64,000 nt of DNA from Rhodothalassiaceae bacterium (GCA_026004935.1 BPKC01000001.1:1899491-1963490), one strand, 5' to 3'. Shown: positions 8,906 to 17,171, counted from the first letter of the stretch. Numbers and translations: made by a program. Notes: generated by a model not told the origin, from the letters alone.

Positions 8906-9232
8906 ATGGTCCAGGGTGACAACGGCACGCACAAGCCCCGCTACGTGATCGGGCCGACGGGCGAACCGCTGACGCTGGAGGACCTGCCGCCGCCGGACAC
9001 CAAGCGCTGGGTGATCCGGCGCAAGGCCGAGGTGGTGGCGGCCGTGCGCGGCGGCCTGATCACGCTCGAGGAGGCCTGCCGGCGCTACGCCCTCTCCGTC
9101 GAGGAGTTCCTGTCCTGGCAGCGCGCCATCGACCGCAACGGCCTGCCGGGCCTCAGGGTCACCCGCGTCCAGGAATACCGGGCGCGCGAGCGCCGCAACG
9201 AGGCGCGCGGCCCCTCCGCCCGCGCCTCCTGA
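8906..9232 (+). CDS. sciP: SciP-like CtrA inhibitor (DUF1153 family)
   Basis: Small DNA-binding protein (108 aa) of the DUF1153 family; the Caulobacter member SciP binds CtrA and represses CtrA-activated flagellar and motility promoters late in the cell cycle. The family core is clear: a YVIGPTGEPLTLEDLPPPDT lead, then KRWVIRRKAEVVAAVRGG, LITLEEACRRYALSVEEFLSW (helix-turn-helix), and the RVTRVQEYR end. The C-terminal tail after about residue 92 is Arg/Ala-rich and poorly conserved. It lies directly downstream of the hook genes, behind a CtrA-like box. Function in this organism is inferred from the family. Confidence 0.88.
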   Translation: MVQGDNGTHKPRYVIGPTGEPLTLEDLPPPDTKRWVIRRKAEVVAAVRGGLITLEEACRRYALSVEEFLSWQRAIDRNGLPGLRVTRVQEYRARERRNEARGPSARAS

Positions 9233-9316
9233 CCGCGGCCGCCCGCTCCTGCCATCGCCCCTTGGAATACCGTCGCTTGGAAAACCGTGCCGATTGCGCG
9301 GGCGCCCGGCCCCTGC

Positions 9317-9964
9317 TCACGGCGCGCCCGATTCGCCTTTCGTCAGGATGACCGAGAAGTTGTTCGCGGGCATCGGGATCGTCTCGACGAGGCGCAGGCC
9401 GTGCGGGCGGGCGGCCGCCTCGACCTCCGCGAGATCCCGCACGCCCCAGCGCGGATCCTGCTCCTTCAGCCAGCGGTCGAAGGCCTCGTTGGAGGCTGCG
9501 GTGTGGCGACCGCCGATCTTCATCGCGCCGTAGAGATACAGCACGCCGCCTTCAGGCAGGATGCGCCCGGCACCCGCCATCAGGCCGTAAAGCGCGGCGA
9601 TCGGGGCGATGTGGATCAGATTGATCGCGACGATCGCGGTGATCGGCGGGCCGAGCGCCTCGTCCTCCACCGGCCAGCGCGCCGCCGTCACGTCGAGCGC
9701 GCGCGGCGGGAGCACGAGATGGGGGCGCGCCTCGGGCACCGCCTCGGCCCAGGCGGCGATGCTGGCGCGGTTGGCGGGATCGGGATCGCTCGGCAGCCAA
9801 CGCCGCGGGGCGAGCCGCGGCGCGAAGAAGACGGCGTGTTCGCCGGTGCCGCTTGCGACCTCCAGCACCGTTCCGGCCGCCGGCAGAACCGCCCGCAAGA
9901 TGGCGAGAATCGGCTCGCGATTGCGCAGGGTCGCCGGCGCATGCCGGGCCGCCTGTGAAGTCAT
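9317..9964 (-). CDS. SAM-dependent methyltransferase, DUF938 family
   Basis: Class I methyltransferase fold of 215 residues. The SAM-binding loop VLEVASGTGEHAVFFAP (about residues 32-48) is followed by WLPSDPDPANRASI, which holds the acidic motif II residue, and by IVAINLIHIAPIAAL, typical of DUF938 proteins. ALYLYGAMK-like strands and NNFSVILTK close the domain. Substrate is unknown; DUF938 members are uncharacterised as far as I know. The ATG at 9964 was chosen; a GTG at 9982 would add six residues. It is convergent with sciP and divergent from the porin-cytochrome cluster, with no obvious functional partner. Confidence 0.8.
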   Translation of the reverse strand: MTSQAARHAPATLRNREPILAILRAVLPAAGTVLEVASGTGEHAVFFAPRLAPRRWLPSDPDPANRASIAAWAEAVPEARPHLVLPPRALDVTAARWPVEDEALGPPITAIVAINLIHIAPIAALYGLMAGAGRILPEGGVLYLYGAMKIGGRHTAASNEAFDRWLKEQDPRWGVRDLAEVEAAARPHGLRLVETIPMPANNFSVILTKGESGAP

Positions 9965-10115
9965 GGGCGTCTGCTTCGTCACTCCGTCGCCGTCCTTTCG
10001 TGGGGGCCGCGTGCTTTGGGATAGAGCCCCACTCGCGCCGGCGCGCAAGCCCCGCAGGGCTCGGATCCCGTCCGTCCGGGGTAGGCCGCTCACCTTCCAT
10101 ACCCTCATCGGGTGT

Positions 10116-10129
10116 TTGATCCAGATCAA
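10116..10129. promoter_or_regulatory. FNR/ANR/FixK-type box, perfect TTGAT-N4-ATCAA
   Basis: TTGATCCAGATCAA is an exact match to the FNR-family consensus TTGAT-N4-ATCAA. It lies 75 bp upstream of the porin ATG at 10205 and 152 bp from the divergent methyltransferase start at 9964, so the porin-cytochrome genes are the likely target. FNR-family factors act in response to low oxygen. Which family member binds cannot be told from the site. Confidence 0.72.
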
Positions 10130-10204
10130 TGATCCAGGCGGCGTCTGATGCTAGCCGTGCGGCCGAAGCTGAAACCGGTTGGCAAAAGCTGGATGGAGGA
10201 CAAC

Positions 10205-11611
10205 ATGAGGAAACGCAACATCATTGCCTTGGCGTCCCTGCTGGCGGGCACCATTCTGTCCGGTGCAGTGGCCGGCGCGCAAGAAGCGCAAGGCCAAGAG
10301 GCCCTTCTCGAGCGAATCGCCCGTCTGGAGCAGGAGCTCGCCGCACTGAAGGCTGAACTGCACGAGAACGCGGCGCGCGTGCAGCAATCCGAAGAGAAGG
10401 TGGCGGAAATCCCGACGCTCGCCGAGCGGATCGACGCCATCGACGCGCGGACCCAGGCGACCGAGACGCTGGTCTACAATCCGCCGCTGCCGAAGGCCCG
10501 CTGGCATCTTGCCGGTTACGCGGACGCATCCCTCATCGTTTCGGATGCCCCCGAAGGCCCGGACAGCTTTTCGGCCGGGATGTTCAACCCCTCCTTCCAT
10601 TTCCAGTACAAGGACATCGTGATGTTCGAGTCCGAGCTGGAGTTCAGCTTCAACAGCGAGGGCGAGACGGATCTCGAGCTGGAGTACACCCAGGCGGACA
10701 TCCTTCTGGGCGACAATAATGTCCTTGTCATCGGCAAGTATCTCAGCCCCGTGGGCCAGTTCCAGGAGCGGCTGCATCCGAGCTGGATCAACAAGTCCGT
10801 CGATGCGCCGGCCGGCTTCGGTCACGACGGCCTTCAGCCGGCGAGCGATGTCGGGGTCCAGTTGCGGGGTGTGTTGCCCTTCGGCGACGAGTCCCGCCTG
10901 ACATACGTCTTTGCGGTCGGCAACGGGCCGCGGATGAATCTCGAGGGTGGCGTCGAGCTGGAGGGATTCACCAGCGACGACAACGACAACAAGTCGCTCG
11001 GCGGCCGCATCGGCTTGCTGCCCGTGCCGTGGCTCGAGGTCGGTGCGTCGCTGCTGACCGCCGACGTGAAAGGCCTCGAGGGCACGGTCGCCGAGCCCGA
11101 TACGCCGGAGCCCACCACCGCGGACTTCACGCTCTGGGGCGCCGACATGGCGATCACCAGGAACGGTTGGGATGTCAGGTTCGAGTATCTGAACGCACGG
11201 CGCGGCGCCATCTTCAGCGCGCTTCCACACGAGGAGGAGGCGGGGGCGGAGGGAATCGGCCTCGCCTCGGCAGGCCACGAAGAGACGGCACCGGCAGGCG
11301 ACACGGAGGTCACCTTCCTGCCCCGCCTGAAGATGGAAGCCTGGTACGCCCAGCTCGCCTACAAGCTCTCGGGCATCACGGGCGCGCGCTATGTGAAGAA
11401 TCTCGAGCCGGTGGTGCGCTACGGCGAGTTCCACATCAACGGAAACGACGAACTGCGCGAGGAGAACGCCGAGAAGCGCTTCAACATCGGCCTGAACTAC
11501 TGGCTGGCGCCGTCGATCGTCGCCCGGGTCGGCGTCGAGTGGCGGAACTTCGCGGCCGAGGAACGCGAAACCGAGCGTCGCTTTCAGCTCCAGTTCGCAT
11601 ACGGGTTCTAA
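10205..11611 (+). CDS. Outer-membrane porin with N-terminal coiled coil
   Basis: Predicted outer-membrane beta-barrel of 468 residues. A signal peptide (MRKRNIIALASLLAG then TILSGAVAGAQ) is followed by a coiled-coil stretch of about residues 30-70 with regular Leu/Ile heptads, then a long run of alternating amphipathic strands ending in the aromatic C terminus FQLQFAYGF expected of BAM substrates. The family is phosphate-selective or general porin-like; the substrate is not evident. The ATG at 10205 has GGAGG 8 bp upstream and is preferred over 10148, whose extra residues would precede the signal peptide. It leads a probable unit with three c-type cytochromes behind an FNR-type box, which suggests a role in low-oxygen metabolism. 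Confidence 0.8.
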   Translation: MRKRNIIALASLLAGTILSGAVAGAQEAQGQEALLERIARLEQELAALKAELHENAARVQQSEEKVAEIPTLAERIDAIDARTQATETLVYNPPLPKARWHLAGYADASLIVSDAPEGPDSFSAGMFNPSFHFQYKDIVMFESELEFSFNSEGETDLELEYTQADILLGDNNVLVIGKYLSPVGQFQERLHPSWINKSVDAPAGFGHDGLQPASDVGVQLRGVLPFGDESRLTYVFAVGNGPRMNLEGGVELEGFTSDDNDNKSLGGRIGLLPVPWLEVGASLLTADVKGLEGTVAEPDTPEPTTADFTLWGADMAITRNGWDVRFEYLNARRGAIFSALPHEEEAGAEGIGLASAGHEETAPAGDTEVTFLPRLKMEAWYAQLAYKLSGITGARYVKNLEPVVRYGEFHINGNDELREENAEKRFNIGLNYWLAPSIVARVGVEWRNFAAEERETERRFQLQFAYGF

Positions 11612-11645
11612 GGTCCGGGCTCAGGAAACACATGGGAGAACAGCC

Positions 11646-11936
11646 ATGAAAAGACTGCCCATCCTTGCCGCTGCGCTGCCGCTCGCCGTTCTCGTGGGCA
11701 TGGCGGCTGCCGGCGAGCCGCAGAAGACGCAGAAAAACGTGCCCGACCCCGTCCAGGTCGCGCGCGGCGCGAAGGCGTGGGCCGAGAACTGCGGCAGATG
11801 CCACAACATCCGCGATCCGAAGGAGTTCAACGACGAGATCTGGGAGGTTTCCGTCACACACATGCGCATACGTGCGAATCTGCCCGGCAAGATGGCGGAA
11901 GACATCAAGGCGTTCCTGAAGGCCAGCAACAATTAG
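11646..11936 (+). CDS. Small monohaem c-type cytochrome
   Basis: Periplasmic cytochrome of 96 residues. A signal peptide (MKRLPILAAALPLAVLVGMA then AAG) precedes one haem attachment motif, CGRCH, near residue 49. THMRIRANL near residue 73 supplies a candidate axial Met. It is not closely similar to the two cytochromes that follow. It starts 34 bp after the porin stop with a GGGAGAA ribosome-binding site, so it is probably co-transcribed with the porin. Its redox partner is unknown; no oxidase or reductase catalytic subunit lies nearby. Confidence 0.82.
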   Translation: MKRLPILAAALPLAVLVGMAAAGEPQKTQKNVPDPVQVARGAKAWAENCGRCHNIRDPKEFNDEIWEVSVTHMRIRANLPGKMAEDIKAFLKASNN

Positions 11937-12049
11937 GCGGAACGCCGCCCGCGGCGCCGCCTGTCCCTGACACGGCGGCTCTTCCCGGAAGCCTTCGGTT
12001 GGGCGTAGTATACCCCTGCTGGGTTATTGAAGCTGAAAGGAAAGCGATC

Positions 12050-12457
12050 ATGAGCACAGCGACGGGCGAGACGGCGCGACGGAGTGAAGCATTCCCCAAG
12101 CGCATTCTGATCTCCCTGGGTCTGGCGGCGGCGGTCATGATGTTGGCAGCCGTTCCTCGCCCCGCCGGGGCTGGCGACGTGGCCCGTGGGGCCCGGGTCT
12201 ACAAGACCACATGCATCGCCTGCCACGGGGCAAAGGGTGACGGCGTGGTTCCCGGCACGCCGGATTTCACGGATCCCAAAGGCCCGCTCGCCCAAGATGA
12301 CGCCGTGCTCTTCGACCACATCAAGAACGGCTTCCAAAGCCCGGGTTCGATGATGGCGATGCCGCCCAAGGGCGGAAACCCGTCGCTCAGCGACGACGAC
12401 ATCCGTGCCGTCATCGCCTATCTGCGCGCCACCTTCGGCAGGGCGGAAGAGAAGTAG
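12050..12457 (+). CDS. c-type cytochrome (class I), first of a mosaic pair
   Basis: Monohaem class I cytochrome c of 135 residues. An N-terminal cytoplasmic tail of about 17 residues precedes the hydrophobic export segment RILISLGLAAAVMMLAAVP. The haem motif is CIACH (near residue 60) and the axial Met lies in SMMAMPPKGG; the end DDDIRAVIAYLRATFG is the usual C-terminal helix. From about residue 69 to the end it matches the next gene except for one residue (PLAQDD versus PLVQDD), while the N-terminal parts differ, so the pair is a mosaic. It lies 113 bp after the preceding cytochrome and probably belongs to the same FNR-type-box unit. Confidence 0.85.
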   Translation: MSTATGETARRSEAFPKRILISLGLAAAVMMLAAVPRPAGAGDVARGARVYKTTCIACHGAKGDGVVPGTPDFTDPKGPLAQDDAVLFDHIKNGFQSPGSMMAMPPKGGNPSLSDDDIRAVIAYLRATFGRAEEK

Positions 12458-12474
12458 AGACCGGCGGCCCCGCT
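12254..12474 (+). repeat. 221-bp duplicated segment, copy A (3' half of a cytochrome gene)
   Basis: Matches 12767-12987 without gaps (constant offset 513). I count five mismatches in 221 bp: four silent and one changing Ala to Val. The match runs 17 bp past the stop codon, so it is a DNA-level event (duplication or gene conversion), not only protein constraint. Confidence 0.93.
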
Positions 12475-12550
12475 TGGCTGTGCGTGCAGCTCGTGGTAGG
12501 GCCGCGGGAGCGTCTCTGGCAAGGCGGTGCCGATGCGGGAGGTCCTGTCG

Positions 12551-12970
12551 ATGATACGTGTGCGCAGGCGCGAACGGGCGGCCGTGAGGCGGGGCGTCCT
12601 CCTCCTGCCGCCGCTTCTGCTGCTGCCGGCCGCCGCCGCAGCGGTGGGGGCGCCCGCCACGGACCCGCGCCAGGCGGCGCCGGGGGACGCCATCGCGCGC
12701 GGGGCGGTCGTCTACGAGCAGACCTGCGTGGCCTGCCACGGGGCCGACGGTGCGGGCCTGTCGCCGGGCACGCCGGATTTCACGGATCCCAAAGGCCCGC
12801 TCGTCCAGGATGACGCCGTGCTCTTCGACCACATCAAGAACGGCTTCCAAAGCCCGGGTTCGATGATGGCGATGCCGCCCAAGGGTGGGAACCCGTCGCT
12901 CAGCGACGACGACATCCGCGCCGTCATCGCCTATCTGCGCGCCACCTTCGGCAGGGCGGAAGAGAAGTAG
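12551..12970 (+). CDS. c-type cytochrome (class I), second of a mosaic pair
   Basis: Monohaem cytochrome c of 139 residues, paralogue of the gene just upstream. Start ATG at 12551 is chosen over 12527 and 12533 because GGGAGG lies about 8 bp before it and the Arg-rich n-region then leads directly into the hydrophobic h-region (LLLPPLLLLPAAAAAV). The haem motif is CVACH and the axial Met is again in SMMAMPPKGG. The last 68 or so residues are nearly identical to the previous cytochrome, whereas the signal peptide and the haem-proximal segment (GADGAGLSPG versus GAKGDGVVPG) have diverged. Gene conversion of the 3' half would explain this. A palindromic repeat cluster begins about 90 bp downstream. 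Confidence 0.85.
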   Translation: MIRVRRRERAAVRRGVLLLPPLLLLPAAAAAVGAPATDPRQAAPGDAIARGAVVYEQTCVACHGADGAGLSPGTPDFTDPKGPLVQDDAVLFDHIKNGFQSPGSMMAMPPKGGNPSLSDDDIRAVIAYLRATFGRAEEK

Positions 12971-12987
12971 AGACCGGCGGCCCCGCT
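12767..12987 (+). repeat. 221-bp duplicated segment, copy B
   Basis: Second copy of the segment at 12254-12474, about 98 percent identical and covering the 3' half of the downstream cytochrome gene plus 17 bp of its 3' flank. Confidence 0.93.
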
Positions 12988-13058
12988 GGCCGCCAAAGGC
13001 GGACGGCCGGCGGGGCGCGATCGGATCCGGGCATCGCCGGGTGGCGTGCTCCACCCGC

Positions 13059-13438
13059 GTCGTTCGCCGGCTCGGCCGGCGAACCCATGAGGCGGTGATG
13101 GCCACCGTGGTGGCGGGCGTTGGGGCCGCCGCCCGCTGGACCCGCCGGTCAAGCCGGCGGGTGACGCAGAGAGAGGGTGCCGGCGGGCGACGTCCCCTTT
13201 CTCGTCATTCGCCGCGAATGCGGCGAATCCAGCCGTCATGCGAGGCAGCATCCGCCACTGGGAATCGGCCCCGCTGCCCGCTGGACCCGCCGATCAGGCC
13301 GGCGGGTGACGTGAGAAGGAGATGGACCCGCCGGAGGCCGGCGGGTGACGTGAGAAGGAGATGGACCCGCCGGCCGAGCCGGCGGGTGACGAAAGAAGGG
13401 GGGAAGGACCCGCCGGCTTGACGCTTGCGGCGGCGAAT
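13059..13438. repeat. Palindromic repeat cluster 2 (intergenic 12971-13510)
   Basis: The 540-bp gap holds about six palindromes of the same family as cluster 1, at roughly 13059-13088, 13136-13165, 13203-13232, 13282-13310, 13323-13349 and 13362-13389, with a decayed one near 13407-13438. The first four form two inverted pairs. The fifth and sixth are in direct tandem with a 39-bp period (GTGACGTGAGAAGGAGATGG linkers). Loops vary (GGAGG, CGAG, TCAA), showing compensation to keep the GCCGG stems. The remaining bases show no gene. Confidence 0.85.
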
Positions 13439-13510
13439 GGTTGAGTTTGCAACCATCACCCCGCTCCCGACGGGCGGGACGACATGATGCGTGCGTAAAG
13501 GAGAGCGGCG

Positions 13511-14110
13511 ATGGCCCATGTTCCCCCCTTGCGGCGCGAGGACCTGCCGCAGCTCAAGGAGCGCTTCGACCATTACGAGCGCACCCGCGGTTTCGTGCCG
13601 AACAGCATTCTCACCATGGCGCGCCGGCCGCGGATCGCCGAGGCCTTCATGGATCTCAACCAGGCCGTGCTCTACGAGGGCACGGTTCCGGAAGAGCTGA
13701 AGATGCTGGTCTCGCTCGTGGCCTCCCAGGCCGCGGGCTGCCGCTACTGCCAGGCGCACATGGCCAATCTCGCCCGGATCTACCAGGCGAGCGCGGAGAA
13801 GATCGCGGCGGTCTGGGAATACGCGACGAGCCCGCTGTTCACGGATGCCGAGCGCGCGGCGCTCCGGCTCGCCCACAAGGCGGCGCTCCAGCCCAATCTC
13901 GCCGAAGCATCGGACTTCGACGAGCTGCGGCGCCACTTCAGCGACGACGAGATCGTCGAGATCGTCGCCACCATCGCGCTGTTCGGCTACCTCAACCGCT
14001 GGAACGACACGATGGCCACCGATCTCGAGGCGCGCCCGGCCGACGTCGCCCGCCAGACCATCGCCGCGCGCGGCCGGGAGCCGGGCAAGCACGGCGGCGC
14101 GCGGGACTGA
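13511..14110 (+). CDS. Carboxymuconolactone decarboxylase/AhpD-like peroxidase-related protein
   Basis: Protein of 199 residues from the CMD/AhpD family, cytoplasmic. The family redox core is present near residues 75-90: an Ala/Gly run then CRYCQAHM, the C-x-x-C-x-x-x-H pattern with two cysteines and a His, preceded by ELKMLVSLVASQAAG. Helical segments (AERAALRLAHKAAL, DDEIVEIVATIALFGYLNRWNDTM) match the all-alpha fold. AhpD members act as alkylhydroperoxidases or disulfide reductants; the actual substrate here is unknown. AAAGGAGAG precedes the ATG. It stands alone between repeat cluster 2 and the convergent TadE-type genes. Confidence 0.85.
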   Translation: MAHVPPLRREDLPQLKERFDHYERTRGFVPNSILTMARRPRIAEAFMDLNQAVLYEGTVPEELKMLVSLVASQAAGCRYCQAHMANLARIYQASAEKIAAVWEYATSPLFTDAERAALRLAHKAALQPNLAEASDFDELRRHFSDDEIVEIVATIALFGYLNRWNDTMATDLEARPADVARQTIAARGREPGKHGGARD

Positions 14111-14118
14111 GGGGTGCT

Positions 14119-14718
14119 TCAGCCGCCGCAGCTTGCCGGCGGCGTGCCGTCGTCTGCGATCGCGGTGAGCGCGCCGAAACGCGGGCGATAGACGGCGCGC
14201 TCATAGAGCCTGCGGGCGGTGGTCACGCCGTTGTCGCCGAACAGCGGCGCATAGTCGAAATAGACCTCGGCCACGACGACGGTGTCGTTGTTGGCCAGCG
14301 TGATGCCCGCCGGCAGCTCCACATTCGTCGCGCCCGCGCTGCCGAGCTGGCTGCCGGCGGCGAGCGTGCCCGCGCAGCGCTGCCAGACGATGACATTGCC
14401 GTCGACGCTGTCGCCGACGAGAAGCGAGACGATGACCCGTCCCTCGTTCACGATGTCGAAGGGAGCGGCGATCTCGTCTATGGCGGCGAAGATGTCGGCG
14501 ATGTCGGATTCGGTGACGGGATCGTCGAGTCGCGCGATGAGATCCGCGGCCTGGGCCGCCACCAGCGACGCCTTCTGATAGGCGAGGATGAAGCGGCCCA
14601 GCTCGACGGCGCCGTAGAAGATGAGCAGCAGGACGGGAAGCGCCATCGCCGTCTCCGCCGCGACACTGCCGCGCGCGGACTCGAGAAGCCGGCGCAGATG
14701 CGCGAACGCGGCCGTCAC
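14119..14718 (-). CDS. TadE/TadG-type pilus assembly protein
   Basis: Minor pseudopilin-like protein of 199 residues. After a short basic N terminus comes the TadE motif RGSVAAETAMALPVLLLIFYGAVEL followed by GRF (about residues 17-42): a Glu in a hydrophobic helix, as in class IV prepilin-like substrates. A periplasmic domain follows with two Cys (about 127 and 198). The GTG at 14718 overlaps the stop of the upstream TadE gene by 4 bp, so the pair is translationally coupled. It belongs to a Tad (tight adherence) system whose secretion ATPase and other parts are not in this window. Confidence 0.8.
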   Translation of the reverse strand: MTAAFAHLRRLLESARGSVAAETAMALPVLLLIFYGAVELGRFILAYQKASLVAAQAADLIARLDDPVTESDIADIFAAIDEIAAPFDIVNEGRVIVSLLVGDSVDGNVIVWQRCAGTLAAGSQLGSAGATNVELPAGITLANNDTVVVAEVYFDYAPLFGDNGVTTARRLYERAVYRPRFGALTAIADDGTPPASCGG

Positions 14719-15344
14719 GGGCACACCTCCACTCCTGCGCCGCTTTCCACCACCAGATTGTAGGGCTCGTTGCGCACGGCGGTGGCGGCGGTCAGCGGGA
14801 TCGTCATGCCCGGCCGGCCGAGGAATGCCGGAAACAGGGGGGTGAGCGTGCGCAGGGTCACGCTGGCCTCGTAGACGACGACGTCGCTGGCCCCGCCCAG
14901 CCCGTCCTTCGCCATGTCGGGATCCCAGACGCCGTTGCCGTTGACGTCCGTGAAGCATTCGCCGGGATCGTAGATGCCGTTGCCGTTGGCATCCGAGAAC
15001 GGCTCCGGCTCGCCGATGTCCGAGAAACGGCCGTAGACGCGGGTGCGGATGTCCACGCCTCCTTCCAGCGCAAACGGCGCCATGGCGTCGATGATGCGGC
15101 CGCGGACATAGTCTTCGCGGGTCTCGCCGCTCGGGACATAGCCGGTGATCCCGCGCCGCGCCGCCTCGCGCACGGCACCTTCCAGCGTCGCGTCGGCGAA
15201 GGCGACATAGGAGAAATCGATGATGGCGAAGGTGAGCATCAGCAGCACCGGCATCACCAGCGCGAACTCGACCGCCGGTCCGCCGCGCCGGTCGCGCGCG
15301 AGCCGCCGGAAGACCGTCCCGGTATGCGCCGAGCTCCGCATCAT
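14715..15344 (-). CDS. tadE: TadE-like pilus protein with Ca-binding-like DxNGNGxxD loops
   Basis: TadE-family pseudopilin of 209 residues: a basic start, then RRGGPAVEFALVMPVLLMLTFAIIDFSYVAF, with the conserved Glu in a hydrophobic helix. Between about residues 105 and 140 it carries two tandem acidic loops, DANGNGIYDPGE and DVNGNGVWDPDM, that look like EF-hand/dockerin-type calcium loops (D-x-N-x-N-G-x-x-D). This is unusual for the TadE family as I know it and suggests a calcium-stabilised head. Start ATG at 15344 is followed by another ATG at 15341; a longer frame to 15404 has less support. It is the first gene of the minus-strand pair and divergent from the TadG-like gene. Confidence 0.82.
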   Translation of the reverse strand: MMRSSAHTGTVFRRLARDRRGGPAVEFALVMPVLLMLTFAIIDFSYVAFADATLEGAVREAARRGITGYVPSGETREDYVRGRIIDAMAPFALEGGVDIRTRVYGRFSDIGEPEPFSDANGNGIYDPGECFTDVNGNGVWDPDMAKDGLGGASDVVVYEASVTLRTLTPLFPAFLGRPGMTIPLTAATAVRNEPYNLVVESGAGVEVCP

Positions 15345-15569
15345 GGCCCTGCCGTCCGTGAACCTTCGCGTGAAGTACGCCTTGCCGGCGTGCCACCCTC
15401 GCACGCCGCCGCCAACGAACGGTTACCGCATCCGTCGAATTTGAAACGTGTTTTGGCGGTCTTGCGCGCGCTTCGTGACCGCACGTTAACGGTTCGGCGA
15501 CCACAATGTCCGCGCATCCCGGCTCCCGGCCCGCGAGGGAGCCGGCAGCAGGCTGGCGGGAGGCAGGCC

Positions 15570-17171
15570 ATGACCGGATCGCGGTGGAAGCACGGATCCC
15601 GCATGAAGCACGGACTCGGCCGCGGGCTCGCCGCTGGCGTCTTGCGGCTGCTGGCGGACCGGCGGGGCAGCGCGATCACCTGGATCGCGGTTTCCATCGT
15701 GCCGCTTCTTCTCGCCTTCGGCGCGGCGGCCGACATCGCGCGCGGCTATCTCTTCCGCTCGGAGCTCTCGAGCGCACTCGATGCCGCGGCGCTGGCCGGC
15801 GGGCGCGTCTTCAACAGCCCGACCCGCGACGAAGACATCCAGCGCTTCTTCGACGCCAATTTCCCGGCCGGCTTCCTGGGCGCGACGCTCTCGCCGCTCG
15901 AGATCACCGTAACCTCCGAACCCGGCAAGCCCGACCGGCTGACGGTGTCGGCCTCCGGAACGGTCCCGACGCTGTTCATGAAGCTGGCCGGGATCGACAG
16001 CTTCTCGGTGGCGGCGAGTGCGGAGATCACCCGCGCCAACACCGGTCTGCAGCTCGTGATGGTGCTGGACACGACGGGATCGATGGCCTCGGGCGGCAAG
16101 ATCGACGCCGTGCGGCAGGCGTCCCAGGATCTCGTCGACATCCTCTTCGGTGAGCAGACCACGAACGACAAGATCCAGATCGCCGTCGTACCCTATTCGC
16201 AGGCGGTCAATGTCGGCGATCTCGGGGACGAATTCATCGACTGGTCGAACATTCCGCCCGAGATCCGCTCGGAGGGCAACGACAACCGCCGCTGGGCCGG
16301 CTGCGTGCAGGCGCGTTCGACGCCGGGCGTGCTCTCGGACGACCCCACCGTGCTCGAGCCGGATGCCTATGACGCCAATCTCGCGCCGGTCGAGGTGGGC
16401 GGCAAGTGGAAGCCCTACATCTACCCCCACTGGTATGACAACAAGTACAACCAGCTTCCCTTCCCGCTGCCCGAGCAGAATCCGCTCGATCCCGGCCATC
16501 CGGCGCCGAGCCCGCTGCCCGGAGTCGAGGACGAGCAGGCCTACCGCGCCGGCAAGGGGCCCAACGGCGAGATTTGGTCCCTGCCGTCGGGCAACCGCGG
16601 GCCCAACCGCAACTGCCCGGCCCGGCTCCTGCCTTTCACCAGCGACAAGACGGTGCTGAAAAACTACCTCTCCTCGGCGCTGGTGCCGCGCGGCTGGACC
16701 ATCGGCAACCAGGGGCTGGTGTGGGGCTGGCGGGTCCTCGATCCCAATCCACCGTTCCCCAACGACATCCCCTGGGACGATCCGCTGAACGTAAAGGCCC
16801 TCGTGCTCATGACGGACGGCGTGAACGAGGTCGGATCCGACGCCTACACCGCCTACGGCCGGCTGCCGTGGGGACGGCTCGGTGTCGACAATCCCGATGA
16901 TGCGGTCGTCGAGTTCAACAAGCGCATCGCCAAGATCTGCCACGCCATGAAGCAGGGCGGCGTGCGCGGGCGCGACCGGGTGGAGGTCTACACCGTCATC
17001 TTCGGCTCGGTGGCGACGTCCACCAGCCAGCAGGCCGCGGATCTGCGGCAGCTCTATCACGACTGCGCGTCGCGGGATGCCAATTTCTTCCTCGCCCCCT
17101 CCAACGAGGAGCTGCGCACGGCCTTCCAGACCATCGCCAACGACCTCGCCAATCTGCATCTGAGCCGGTAG
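15570..17171 (+). CDS. tadG: TadG-like pilus protein with von Willebrand factor A domain
   Basis: Membrane-anchored pilus assembly protein of 533 residues. A basic N terminus is followed by DRRGSAITWIAVSIVPLLLAFGAAADI (TadG N-terminal helix) and YLFRSELSSALDAAALAGGR, the classical Tad_N segment. A VWA domain begins near residue 160 with the MIDAS motif VMVLDTTGSM; a long insertion rich in Pro and Tyr (about 240-350) separates it from the second MIDAS element ALVLMTDGVNE. The ending (LYHDCASRDANFFLAPSNEELRTAFQTIA) is typical of TadG. The ATG at 15570 has GGGAGG upstream. Divergent from the two TadE genes, sharing a 225-bp regulatory gap; together they form part of a Flp pilus locus. Confidence 0.87.
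   Translation: MTGSRWKHGSRMKHGLGRGLAAGVLRLLADRRGSAITWIAVSIVPLLLAFGAAADIARGYLFRSELSSALDAAALAGGRVFNSPTRDEDIQRFFDANFPAGFLGATLSPLEITVTSEPGKPDRLTVSASGTVPTLFMKLAGIDSFSVAASAEITRANTGLQLVMVLDTTGSMASGGKIDAVRQASQDLVDILFGEQTTNDKIQIAVVPYSQAVNVGDLGDEFIDWSNIPPEIRSEGNDNRRWAGCVQARSTPGVLSDDPTVLEPDAYDANLAPVEVGGKWKPYIYPHWYDNKYNQLPFPLPEQNPLDPGHPAPSPLPGVEDEQAYRAGKGPNGEIWSLPSGNRGPNRNCPARLLPFTSDKTVLKNYLSSALVPRGWTIGNQGLVWGWRVLDPNPPFPNDIPWDDPLNVKALVLMTDGVNEVGSDAYTAYGRLPWGRLGVDNPDDAVVEFNKRIAKICHAMKQGGVRGRDRVEVYTVIFGSVATSTSQQAADLRQLYHDCASRDANFFLAPSNEELRTAFQTIANDLANLHLSR

Noticed and set aside
10148-10204. Upstream start for the porin
   Set aside because: The extra residues precede a good signal peptide, and GGAGG sits correctly in front of the 10205 ATG.
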